Under the pieces are notes generated by a model. That model did not search any database. It saw only the letters and a program-made list of their open reading frames with translations, and was not told the origin of the DNA. A program made the translations under genes and the position numbers. 64,000 nt of DNA, from NCBI GenBank assembly GCA_000333855.2, contig CM007340.1, positions 637,202 to 701,201 on the forward strand. Direction: 5' to 3'. Shown here piece after piece: positions 30,425 through 39,744 of the stretch; position 1 is the stretch's first letter; each line of letters opens with the position of its first letter. The DNA comes from Endotrypanum monterogeii (Eukaryota; Euglenozoa; Kinetoplastea; Trypanosomatida; Trypanosomatidae).

Positions 30425-31552
30425 GTACTTGATGTGTGCCACTCGTCTTCACACGCACACACCTAACCTTGCAGACGTGTCCGTCCCCGGCAAGTGTCGG
30501 TGGAGCCAACAGTGTGCGTGTATGCTTGTATGAGTGGGCTTGAAGTAGGGAAAATGACCACAAAAAAAAAAGTGAAGGTGGAGAGAGAGAGAGCGTGGCT
30601 ACAAACATCAAGGGTCTTTTCCTTCCCATTATGCAGGCCGAAGAGGTACTGTGCAGAGACGTCAGACATCTGTTTGTTGGCCACAAGAGCACCGGGTATC
30701 CTCAGCAAGCGCTGTGCATCTCGCATCTTTCAGATGAGGGTGGGGGGGGGAGGGGAGGGGAATGGGAACTTCTTCGATCCAACGCATCAACCCCCCTCCA
30801 GAAACACACATACACATAGATAGTTTTTTCCTCGCCGCTGTTCATTTGATGTCGAGTATATGCGGCGACAGAGCACGTGCGGAATACAAGTAGCTGTTCT
30901 GGCACTTCCACGAAATCAGAGAAAACTAGCAATCGTTATTCTCATTCGGTTTCCCTACCCCACTAAGCAAAAAACGAGTGGATACATATCCGCGCCACCG
31001 TGTGGGGATCAGTCCTGTGTATGACACAGATACTAAAAGCAAGCGTCAGCGACGAGAGAGAAATAGGAGGGGGAAGTACACGCAAGAAGATAAAGTCAAC
31101 AGGACGCGACAGCTCTGTCGACAACAAAACAGACGAGTGGTAAAAAGTGATCCATGAGGGCTACGAAGAACACCGCGAGACTTGTTGCCTATAACTGCAT
31201 ACCATCATGGTGTCCCCCTCTCCTTCCCCTCGAGTCCTCCCTTTCTTCTCCACCAAGTTCCGTGATCAGCGCGAATGTATCTATAGATAGACAGCAGACG
31301 CCGCCGCGGAGACACAAAGCAGCAGTGAAAAGAATTTTCAGAGGGCATCAATATATATATATATATATATAGACGTTCGTGGTTGGGAGGGGAGAAGAGA
31401 TGCACTAGAATACGAGAAAGGGAGGCTGGTAAATGCTTTGAGGCACCTGGTCGAAAACTCGCAGAAACACAAAACAACACCGAGAGAAATCCATCCACGT
31501 TCAGGGCCGCCACGCTCTTTCTTCCTTCGTCTCAGATCCGTCATAGGGAACC
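30405..31552. other. Intergenic region, no gene
   Basis: Contains the separase leader, a G-rich plus-strand tract at about 30739-30765 and a (TA)n run at 31350-31371. No further gene seen. Confidence 0.7.
30539..30540 (-). promoter_or_regulatory. Probable spliced-leader acceptor AG of separase
   Basis: A long pyrimidine tract on the minus strand (about 30560-30596, T run plus CT repeats) is followed by the first AG here, 135 nt before the ATG at 30404. It excludes all upstream Met codons of the longest frame. Confidence 0.5.
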
Positions 31553-32401
31553 CTACGTGAGACTTTCCATGTTGTGCTTCACCACGAGCAGCACATGCGT
31601 CTTCCACTCGTCCAGCTTACGTATGTCCTGCAAAAGAGACACGCCAAGTTCAAACTTCTCCATGTCACTACTGGCGATGGCCTCGAGAATGAGATTCAAA
31701 AACTCTGCCTCGCGTGTGTTCTTCAGGTATATATCCGTCGCCAGGTACTGTTGCAGCGCGTCACGGCACTCCTCACTACCCTCAAAGCGGTTATCGTTGT
31801 TCACCATGGCGTAGCGGCACAGCATTGCTCGCAGGAAGTAATCCTGGGCTTGAAATTTGAGTGGCCCCCCCATCATCTCGTTGGCTATGCGCTCGTAGTA
31901 CATGAGAGCTTTGTCAAACTGGTCGTTCTCGCCGTAGATCTTCCCCAGGGCAATCATACATTTCTGCGCCTGAGCCTTCTGCTCCTCGGCGTTGAAGTAC
32001 TGCATCGCTTGTTCATAATATGGGATGCTGCTCATGCCGGATCCCTGTTCCTCCAAAGAGCAGGCAAAGTCCATGAGAAGACGTGCGGCATTAGAGAGGC
32101 GATTGTTCTCAATGTAAAAACGGATGGCCATATCTAGCATCGTCTTGGCCTTGGTCAGATCAACTTTTTTGTAGGCGTTGGCAGCGTCGGTAAAAGCCAT
32201 CGCGGCTCCAGTCTTGTCGCTGAGCTTTATTGCACAGTCTCCCGCGCGGGAGTAGGCGTCGCCAGCGCGCTCGAAGTCCTTGTCCAGCTTGTACCGAACG
32301 CCAGCTTTGTTGAAGAGATCGAGGGCTCCCTCGTAGTCCTTGAAGAACATCTTGTTTGTCTTCTTTTGCGCATCAGCGAACATAGAATCGGCGGAGGCCA
32401 T
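31553..32401 (-). CDS. Alpha-SNAP (SEC17/NAPA), SNARE disassembly adaptor
   Basis: 282 residues from the ATG at 32401 (MASADSMFADAQKKTNKMFF); the frame extends seven codons to a GTG. The protein is a TPR-like right-handed helical sheet, with repeats visible as GALDLFNKAGVRYKLDKDFE, DAYSRAGDCAIKLSDKTGAA, DAANAYKKVDLTKAKTMLDM and GKIYGENDQFDKALMYYERI. The C-terminal region (LGVSLLQDIRKLDEWKTHVLL) ends in a Leu-containing segment of the kind that stimulates NSF. Family members bind SNARE bundles and recruit the AAA ATPase NSF in the cytosol. Length is typical (yeast and human about 290-295). Confidence 0.95.
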   Translation of the reverse strand: MASADSMFADAQKKTNKMFFKDYEGALDLFNKAGVRYKLDKDFERAGDAYSRAGDCAIKLSDKTGAAMAFTDAANAYKKVDLTKAKTMLDMAIRFYIENNRLSNAARLLMDFACSLEEQGSGMSSIPYYEQAMQYFNAEEQKAQAQKCMIALGKIYGENDQFDKALMYYERIANEMMGGPLKFQAQDYFLRAMLCRYAMVNNDNRFEGSEECRDALQQYLATDIYLKNTREAEFLNLILEAIASSDMEKFELGVSLLQDIRKLDEWKTHVLLVVKHNMESLT

Positions 32402-33056
32402 GTTGAGATGATGAGTGCGCACTTGTGGACGCTTTCTTCTTCTCTACTGACTAGAAACGTTGTACAATGATAGTGAATCGGTGGTCACAGAAGAAATATG
32501 TATGAGTACACCTAGAGTCAAATTGTCGAACGCAGGGAAACCTACACCGACTCGTACACACACGTACACACGTACACACACAGGGTCAAGAATAGCTTAG
32601 GCTTCAGAAGTGTTGAACGATGTTCAAAGCTGCAAATCGTGATGGGTTTCCGTTGGTGCGTTGCCCCAGCGCGAGAAGGTACGTAACGCCGTATATGTGA
32701 GATGATGTGCCGCAGTTTCCCGCGAGTGAAGGTAATGGGTGACGGTGTCGTGTGATTGATGACAACATCAGGTGCGAGGGGAGTATGGAGAGATGAATGA
32801 CCACACGGAGGAGAGGTGAAGAGATGCTCTGTGCTGCTGCGATCCAGATCGATGAACACACATAAATGCTGAGATTTTTCTCGCCGGTGACGGAGTCGAG
32901 GGGAAGGGGGGAGGGTGCAAAGGCTTACCGGATACGCTCCCTTGCGCCAAGTATGTTTTTCAACGACGCGGTAGGGGGAGGAGGGAGAGGGTCGTTCTGA
33001 ATAAGGATTAGAGGCGTCAGCTGCAAGGCTGACGCAACCGATCTCACAGAAAAAAG

Positions 33057-33060
<4 letters not shown>

Positions 33061-33103
<43 letters not shown>

Positions 33104-33173
33104 NNNNNNNNNNNNNNNNNNNNNNNNNNNNNNNNNNNNNNNNNNNNNNNNNNNNNNNNNNNNNNNNNNNNNN

Positions 33174-33211
<38 letters not shown>
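33061..33211. repeat. Long (TA)n block spanning an assembly gap
   Basis: At least 43 bases of TA repeat at 33061-33103, a 70-base N gap at 33104-33173, then about 34 bases of TA at 33178-33211. The repeat probably continues through the gap. It is an extreme AT island in an otherwise GC-rich chromosome. Confidence 0.95.
33104..33173. other. Assembly gap (70 N)
   Basis: N run inside the TA microsatellite; the true length is unknown. Confidence 1.
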
Positions 33212-33214
<3 letters not shown>

Positions 33215-33503
33215 GATGCGTGCTTCGACTTCAAAACAATTCGTTAGAACGTTTGCGGATGACGTATGTTCCTGCGATGGAGAGTAGATGGGAGGAAGGA
33301 CGTCTTAACAGGCTGTTAGAATAAATCAGGAGGGGAAAAAGGGGGGATGCCACGCCTTGGGTGGCACCAGTTTCATTCACCCAAATTTTTACTCCGTGGC
33401 ACCCGCAAATGAATTGTGCGGTACAAGGGCACACGCGCGCACACGTGAGGAGCTGCACGGCGGTTGAAGCAGCGCATTATCATTTTTTTTTTTGCTTAGA
33501 GGT

Positions 33504-34352
33504 TTAGTTGTATTGAGCCGCTGTGTGGTGGTGCTGCTGCGGGGGCTCCGGAGGCGGGTAGTACGGTGCGCAGGGCTGCAGACGGCAACCCATGTACGGG
33601 ACGCCTGGGACACTGTAGTATCCTTGGTACGTGGGGCGGAAGCCACCGTACTGGGGTGTATTACTCGTGTATCCACCTGGAAAGTGTGCGGTCTGGTAGG
33701 AGGGGTAAAAAGGCTGCGCGTTGTACTGTGGCTGCGAGCTATAGTAGCGCGGTACGCTGCCGAGCTCGCCGCCGTGGGGCCAGGCACCCTCGAACTGAGG
33801 CATGTTGTTCACCTGCGGGATGTATGCAGACTGTGGTGGGCTCTGCGGATGGTACTGCTGCTTCTGTTGAGGATGCTGCAAATCGGAAGAAGACGTGACA
33901 GTCGACGCAGGAGTTGCCGCCACAGGGATGGGAGGTGCAATGACCACCGGCTTCGAAGCCGCCACCTGAGTCGGCACAGCATCCGCTGGCTGGCGAGTCG
34001 CGGCAGGCTGCAGGGTGACAGGCGACTCTGGATTCTCGACGACACCTGCGAAGCGAAACTCGGAGGGTATGACCAGTTTGGCGAGCACCTGTGGCATCGA
34101 CACGGGACCCAAAGAAGTGTACAGGACCTCCGGCGCAGCATCAGGTCTTTCGGTTGACACGGGTTCAGGAGTTGTCGCTGCCACCGCCGCCGTCACTGCG
34201 GAAACAGTTGCCGGCGCTTTCTTCGGCTCAACCGACACCAGGCGCCTCGGTGCATCACTTTTCTCATCGTCCCCCGGCACCGCCGCCATGGTGGGGGAAG
34301 CCTTCGTCTCCTTGAGAGCCTTCACGGCATTTCGGTTTAACCACGCAGACAT
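33504..34352 (-). CDS. Pro/Gln/Ala-rich, largely disordered protein of unknown function
   Basis: 282 residues from the ATG at 34352 (MSAWLNRNAVKALKETKASP); the 22 extra codons of the open frame have no ATG. Residues about 20-80 are Ala/Thr/Pro-rich. A short ordered-looking block at about 80-105 (PEVLYTSLGPVSMPQVLAKL, then VIPSEFRFAGVVENPES) may be a folded or binding motif. From about 150 onward it is dominated by Pro, Gln, Tyr, Gly and Ser (YPSYQTAHFPGGYTSNTPQY and similar), ending in a His-rich tail. The Tyr/Gln/Gly composition resembles prion-like domains of RNA-granule proteins, but no RNA-binding domain is visible. I do not recognise a family. Confidence 0.78.
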   Translation of the reverse strand: MSAWLNRNAVKALKETKASPTMAAVPGDDEKSDAPRRLVSVEPKKAPATVSAVTAAVAATTPEPVSTERPDAAPEVLYTSLGPVSMPQVLAKLVIPSEFRFAGVVENPESPVTLQPAATRQPADAVPTQVAASKPVVIAPPIPVAATPASTVTSSSDLQHPQQKQQYHPQSPPQSAYIPQVNNMPQFEGAWPHGGELGSVPRYYSSQPQYNAQPFYPSYQTAHFPGGYTSNTPQYGGFRPTYQGYYSVPGVPYMGCRLQPCAPYYPPPEPPQQHHHTAAQYN

Positions 34353-35127
34353 TTTTTTCCGGAAACAAAATGAGCAAGTGTGGCGTGAACAAAAACTTGA
34401 AGATACAGACACAGCCACAGCGAGGCTGACCGAGGCGCGAACGAGAGATGAAAGGGATGGGGGGAAATGACGTCGAGAGGAAAAAAATTAAGCTGTTCTG
34501 CCCGACGACGTACGTTTATGGTTAATCAAAAGAAAAAAAAAATTAAAACAGAAAGAGGATGCGCTGGCGGCGGGGAGTGGGGGTACCAAGAACAGCGTTG
34601 TGCGTCAGCTGGTAAATCAAAGACGGGGGACCCACAGTAGTGTTTGTGAAGAGGGAGAGGGTGCGTTACCACGTTAACGGCTACGCACACGGAATACGCA
34701 GTTGTGTACGCGAGGGAGAGGCATGAGATCCCAAGAGGAGAGAAGAGAGAGAGAGAAGTGTCACAGTAATCAAAGAGGAAGGAAGGGGGAGAGTGATGAA
34801 GTGATTGACTTCTACTCACCGTTTTGTTGGTGCTTATCTTGTCTTCGGTATTTATGTTCCGCAACGTCAACGCGTTCCTTTCTTTTCTCTGGAGAAGGCG
34901 GGATGAACGGTGGTGGTGAATTAGATCGGGAGTGAGAGTATGAGACCTCTGCACTCACGCCACACTTTTACACAGAAACGTTTGCATGGGAATTTATACT
35001 TGAGAGCGCGCCTCTCTTAAACGCACACCCGTTACAAAAATTTCATCAGCGGCAGACAGAAGCACTCTCCATTCGGTGAGTCCTTCTCTCGCACAGCGAT
35101 GGATGTCTCACCATCGAACATGTGCTA
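34353..35127. other. Intergenic region, no gene
   Basis: Mostly A/G-rich on the plus strand (for example 34738-34800), hence pyrimidine-rich on the coding strand, with an A run at about 34530-34540. No gene seen. Confidence 0.65.
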
Positions 35128-36921
35128 CTAGACACAACCACTGTCATCGTTAGCAACGGCTTCTCCCTCGTCTTCAGAGACGCCTCCCGCACTGGATGTC
35201 ATCGATTGCGACGCAGGGGTGCTAGTGCTCTGTGGGCGACGTGTAAGCACTGCGACCATCTCCACGTGGTGTGTGTGTGGAAAAAGATCGACGGCAAAGG
35301 CTGCAGTAACCTCGAACGGGGAGCCTCGATACGCTTTTGTGCTGGGCTTGGTCAGCCCAGGGCAATCCCGCTTCAGTGCGTTCTGCTCACAGGAAATATA
35401 CACTACACGCCGTATTGTTTCTGTGCCGCGAATCCACTTCAGCACTGTACTGTTCACACCAGCCCTAGGTGGGTCGAGGATAACAACAATGTCACCACGG
35501 TCCTCCACAGGCAGGCTTCGAATGACGGAGGGAAGCAAGTCCTCCACACGCCCACAAAAAAACTCCGCATTCGTTATGCCATTTTGCGCAGCGTTGCGTC
35601 GTGCATTCTCCACGGCCGACTCCACGACCTCAATTCCGATAACGCGCTTCACATGCATTGACAGCGTCAGCCCGATCGTACCAGTACCACTGCACAAGTC
35701 CAGCAGTGTTGTGCTCCTCGAGAGCTCAGCCACCTCCGTCACTTTGGACAACAGTATGTCCATGCCTGGTGTGTTGACCTGGAAAAACGCCGTCGGGGAA
35801 AGCTCAAAGTGCAGCCCAGCGAGATATTCAGTGAGGGTCGGTGTGCCGTACAGCACCTCCCGTGGCACATCGAGGGACAAGGATCCGATTCCTGTGTGGG
35901 TGTGGCACTGGAGACTCACCACAGCAGCCGTGGAAAGCCCAGTCGCTTCTACTAGCTTTGAGCGCATCTCATCCGACGCGAATACGGCCAGAAGGCGCTG
36001 ACGCACCGCCGACCACATATCTGGGGTGACGCTGGCCGTATCGACTTCCACGTCCATCATCACCTCACCCTTTACGTTGTGACGCACTTGAAGCTTGCGC
36101 CAGAAACCATTAGCCTCCACCTTGTTGAAGACATCAAGACCGCCCTTCATGGGGTCTCGGAACTCCACGCACACGTCCATCAGCGCAGCAGCCACAACCT
36201 TGGCGGCAGCTGCCATGGTCACAATGTCTTTACCAGGGAGCGTGGCCGGGAGAATGGCGGCTGTGCCCTCCACAAGAGAGCCCTCCTGGAATCCCAACGC
36301 CGGTGTGATGCCGTCCGAGCAGAACCCGAACGAGAGGTTGACGTGATTACGATAGCCCTCTGTGACGGGGCCTATGAAGATGTCGATAAAACGATCCTGG
36401 AAAGCGGTACGGTCGTACACGCCGGGGGGAAGAATACTCCGCATTACGTTAAGGCAATGTCGCTTCTTACGCTGGAGCTGGTCCTCCATGGAAAGGTGCT
36501 CGTACTGCGTCAGCTTGCTGCCCTCGTCGCCACCGTCGCCCTCACGGCGTCGCTTCACACCTCCCTTGTGGGTAAGCTGCAAGTCGTATGACGACACCGA
36601 CGCCTCCGTCCACGGACGACCGCGGTGGGTGATGGTCTGCAACACAGCTGAGGCTGCCGCACGGTCTTCAGGAGTCTCAAAGGCCATGAAGAGATGTGGA
36701 TTCTTGGGGTTCTTGTTGATGCGAATAAGTCCCTTGAGAAGTGGCTGCGGTGGTGTCTCACGCTGCTCGAGCGGTAGAGCCTTTAATATGAGTTTCTTGA
36801 TGGAACCCACAGTAGAGTACGCGTCATGCGTGTCGATTTTTAGAAGGTTGGCGTTGCTGTGCTCATGCAGCTGCACAAGACTTTTCTCGTCAGCGCCCAG
36901 ATGGGGTTGTGTGACTGACAT
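35128..36921 (-). CDS. TrmA/TRMT2-type tRNA (uracil-5-)-methyltransferase with RRM-like N-terminus
   Basis: 597 residues from the ATG at 36921 (MSVTQPHLGADEKSL); the frame extends six codons to a TTG. Residues about 25-110 resemble a divergent RRM (LLKIDTHDAYSTVGSIKKLI … PHLFMAFETPEDRAAASAVL), as in animal TRMT2A. The SAM-binding domain has motif I DLCSGTGTIGL near 406, motif IV ILDPPRAGV near 481, the nucleophile loop VYISCEQNALKRD with the catalytic Cys near 510, and the terminal HHVEMV near 553 that supplies the general-base Glu. Family members make 5-methyluridine (T54) in tRNA. The bases after the catalytic Cys are EQ rather than the common NP. A C-terminal acidic, Ser-rich tail is extra. 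The localisation, cytosol/nucleus or mitochondrion, is not evident. Confidence 0.9.
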   Translation of the reverse strand: MSVTQPHLGADEKSLVQLHEHSNANLLKIDTHDAYSTVGSIKKLILKALPLEQRETPPQPLLKGLIRINKNPKNPHLFMAFETPEDRAAASAVLQTITHRGRPWTEASVSSYDLQLTHKGGVKRRREGDGGDEGSKLTQYEHLSMEDQLQRKKRHCLNVMRSILPPGVYDRTAFQDRFIDIFIGPVTEGYRNHVNLSFGFCSDGITPALGFQEGSLVEGTAAILPATLPGKDIVTMAAAAKVVAAALMDVCVEFRDPMKGGLDVFNKVEANGFWRKLQVRHNVKGEVMMDVEVDTASVTPDMWSAVRQRLLAVFASDEMRSKLVEATGLSTAAVVSLQCHTHTGIGSLSLDVPREVLYGTPTLTEYLAGLHFELSPTAFFQVNTPGMDILLSKVTEVAELSRSTTLLDLCSGTGTIGLTLSMHVKRVIGIEVVESAVENARRNAAQNGITNAEFFCGRVEDLLPSVIRSLPVEDRGDIVVILDPPRAGVNSTVLKWIRGTETIRRVVYISCEQNALKRDCPGLTKPSTKAYRGSPFEVTAAFAVDLFPHTHHVEMVAVLTRRPQSTSTPASQSMTSSAGGVSEDEGEAVANDDSGCV

Positions 36922-37630
36922 GGGTAGACAGTCCTGCAAAAATATACTTGAGGATACGACGAAGGCGAGAGAGGCAAACGGGGCCCATCAAAGTACATCA
37001 AACAATGGTGAGAAAGAGAGAGAGGGAGACGGGGTATAGGAGAAATGTGCTGATAGGTAGCCACGATACGAGCCTCACTGTCCCACCTCTTCACGCGCAT
37101 TTGAGATAGCATTACCCCCTCCTACGTCCTCTTTGCTTGCTGAAGCACCGGGTGCGCGGACACACACACATAGACATACACAACTGTGCTTTGCCATCTC
37201 TGTGAAGGGGGGGGGGCAAGACAGAGAAGGGGTATGACTGAGAGGCCAAGAAACACACATATACACGCAACCACACGCACAAACATGCCAACACATTACA
37301 CGTGTAAACTCTTTACTGGTGTGAGAAATGAACCGAAGGAGGGATGGGGCTATTGCTCGGGGGTACACACCACCCCTACGACACCATTTTGCAGCTTTGC
37401 ACCAAAGGCTACACATTCTCCCTCCTCGCCCGGTACACACATCAATTCACCCCAGCGGGGCAACTTCGCAGTGTTAGAGAAAAAGCCGACAAACGAACGC
37501 GAACGGAGAAGACCCTGAATCAGGACAAGAGACCGCGGGGATGTGAGGGTGAACAAACACCCGCCCTGCCTCTTTGTCCCCGTAAATGCAGCTTGTCACC
37601 TTCATCGCCCCGACGTTTCATGATGTGCCA
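36922..37630. other. Intergenic region, no gene
   Basis: A/G-rich tract at about 37012-37034 and a G run at about 37206-37214 act as pyrimidine tracts on the coding strand; scattered CA repeats lie at about 37158-37180. No gene seen. Confidence 0.65.
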
Positions 37631-38560
37631 CTATGTCCGTCTCGCCGCCGCCTCCACACGACTCTCGACAACCGAAGCCAATGCATGGATCATGAGGTCG
37701 AGCGAGTTTGAATACTCGTCCTCTGGGACGGCAACGACAGTGACATAGTGAAATCGGCCATTGGAGTTGTAGAAGGCGCGGCAAAGGCCATGCGCGAGTG
37801 GCTGACCGGGGCTTGGAGTGAATGTGACCTCCGCCACGGCACTGTTTAACTGCTTGGCAAGCCTCTGGCAAATCCCTTCATCTCCTGTATCCGAGTCTTG
37901 TGCGCTAACTGCCGTAGGAGCGTCCCCAACACTGTCATTGCCGTAATCGGCCGGCGCTTTCATTTCAGAAGGCTTCGGTGGCTGACCCTCCGATAGTGAC
38001 TGAAGCGAATTGTTAACGGATGCGTTAAAGCGGTTCAGAAAGACGTGCAGCAGTCGAACACTGTCTGCGTGTGTTACACGCTGCTTGTATGCAAAACAGT
38101 TCAGTGAGATGCCGTGCACAGCACCGCGAGACCCCTCGGCGTCTTCGGACACCGCAGGCGGACTACACTGGATGGCAATACTGTTGTCACGTAGCAGCTC
38201 CGTCACCTGCCAGGTGGAGGGAACATTGTACTGGACGTAGTAGTCCATTCGTTCGCACAGGTCCCATAGGACGTCACCGACGGTAGAGTCAGTTGCCGCG
38301 TTGGTGGATGCGCTTCGGGTGGAAGGAGAGACATCACGTAATAGACTAGATGCGAAGCGCATACCTTTGCCTATACGACCGTTACTCGTCTGTGCTGTCG
38401 CTGCAGTGGCTGCGCCGACCCCCGTCCATCGAGCAAGCACACTGCTTCGAGGCACCTGTGACCGTGCCTCGTGTACGATCCAGCGGAGCTGATTTACAGC
38501 AGCTAAACCTGCCACTGCTTGAGCAGGTGATGCTGTTGAGTGGTGTCGAAGAATCCGCAT
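37631..38560 (-). CDS. Unrecognised protein with a basic, possibly mitochondrial N-terminus
   Basis: 309 residues from the first ATG at 38560 (MRILRHHSTASPAQAVAGLA); the open frame runs 44 codons further to a TTG without another ATG. The first 60 residues are rich in Arg, Ala, Ser and His and nearly lack acidic residues, consistent with a mitochondrial presequence. Two more ordered parts are seen: about 97-190 (GDVLWDLCERMDYYVQYNVP … GISLNCFAYKQRVTHADSVR) and about 245-309 (RLAKQLNSAVAEVTFTPSPG … RFHYVTVVAVPEDEYSNSLD). They are separated by an acidic, Pro/Ser-rich linker. No family is recognised. It lies between REL2 and the TRMT2-like gene, but in these genomes gene order says little about function. 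Confidence 0.72.
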   Translation of the reverse strand: MRILRHHSTASPAQAVAGLAAVNQLRWIVHEARSQVPRSSVLARWTGVGAATAATAQTSNGRIGKGMRFASSLLRDVSPSTRSASTNAATDSTVGDVLWDLCERMDYYVQYNVPSTWQVTELLRDNSIAIQCSPPAVSEDAEGSRGAVHGISLNCFAYKQRVTHADSVRLLHVFLNRFNASVNNSLQSLSEGQPPKPSEMKAPADYGNDSVGDAPTAVSAQDSDTGDEGICQRLAKQLNSAVAEVTFTPSPGQPLAHGLCRAFYNSNGRFHYVTVVAVPEDEYSNSLDLMIHALASVVESRVEAAARRT

Positions 38561-39045
38561 TACGCCACGACTATGGGAATCGCCTACAGAGTCTTGTGGA
38601 AATGTAGCTCTGCGCAAAGGAAAGTCGTCCGCGAATAGCCACTCGCGTCTCGCGTGTCCGAGGAGACGAGAAGAGGATAAGACGCAGAGCAACTCTGTTC
38701 GCTTTCACCGCTTTTCTTTTTCCCCTCTGCTTTTGGTAGCGATACTCAGAAAAAAAGTGTGGCACACTCGCTCATGCAGGCGAGGGGCGCGCACCCTTGT
38801 GATCACAGCTACCCGTGCTGTCTATCCGTCCCTGCCGCTCCTCTTGTACAAAAAAACAAAAGGAAGGTTGAGCGAGACAGAAAGTGATTTCTCAACTCCG
38901 CGCGCTAACACGCTGTTACCTGCTCGTGTGCCCCTTTTGAATATTCCAGAAGAATGAAGCACACAGAGGGGGAAACTTCTGTTTCTTTACTAGACATAAA
39001 ACTTAATACGCATACGTGCAATACGGTGAAAGTAAATCCACACCG

Positions 39046-39088
<43 letters not shown>

Positions 39089-39744
39089 TGTGTGTGTGTA
39101 TGAAGTACAACTCGTCAGGGGGAGGGAGAAGAGAAAGGTGTGTGTGATCGGGTACAGTGTGTAAAGGCACAAGAAACGCAATCAGAAAAAAAGCAAGTGC
39201 AGATAAGGGGGGACAAAGTGGTGAAGTACAAACACATGTGCTCAGCTACGAAAAGGCGGGACCGTGAGCGAAAACAGAAAAAAAGTTGGTCTACAGAAGG
39301 ATATGGGCGGGCAGCGAACAGAAAGGAGTTGGTCACAGAATCACAAAACCTTCAGCACTGACTGCCCTTTACCCCACTGGCACTAGAAAGCCACCGATCG
39401 GGTCTCCTCGCACATGAGAGGGCCGCGGCAAAAATTCAATCATGACCCGGGCAACAAACAGGGTCTCACCTCTTTCCCGTCCCGTGATTTTGGCAGTGGA
39501 CAAGGTGTTTCGGAGCCATGCGTGCACGACACTACTGCTTGTAGTTTCAACGAAGAGCATCTTTAGTAGTGCAGCACAGGAGCAGCTCAGCGCCGACCAT
39601 GAGGACCACAACAATCATCGCAATGGTTCCCCATCTTTCGACACATGTGCCGTGAGGAGAAATACCGACGTGCGAACGTGCAAATCCGAGGCGCCATGGG
39701 GAAAGGCACACGCAGGAACGCTGCGTGCGGGGTAATCGAGATCA
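38561..39744. other. Intergenic region, no gene
   Basis: Includes the (TG)n block at 39046-39099 and several A runs. Short frames flanking the repeat are not credible genes. Confidence 0.65.
39046..39099. repeat. (TG)n microsatellite
   Basis: About 54 bases of TG repeat with single interruptions (TATG), the longest TG tract in the window. Confidence 0.9.

Larger units (their letters stand above)
32402..33503. other. Intergenic region with a long TA block, no gene
   Basis: Apart from the TA repeat and gap described separately, it holds A/G-rich tracts at about 32900-32995, a poly-T run at about 33483-33494 and Thr/Ser-rich chance frames. No gene seen. Confidence 0.65.

Noticed and set aside
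30405..30692. N-terminal extension of separase by 96 residues
   Set aside because: It lies upstream of and across the strong pyrimidine tract and acceptor at 30539-30540.
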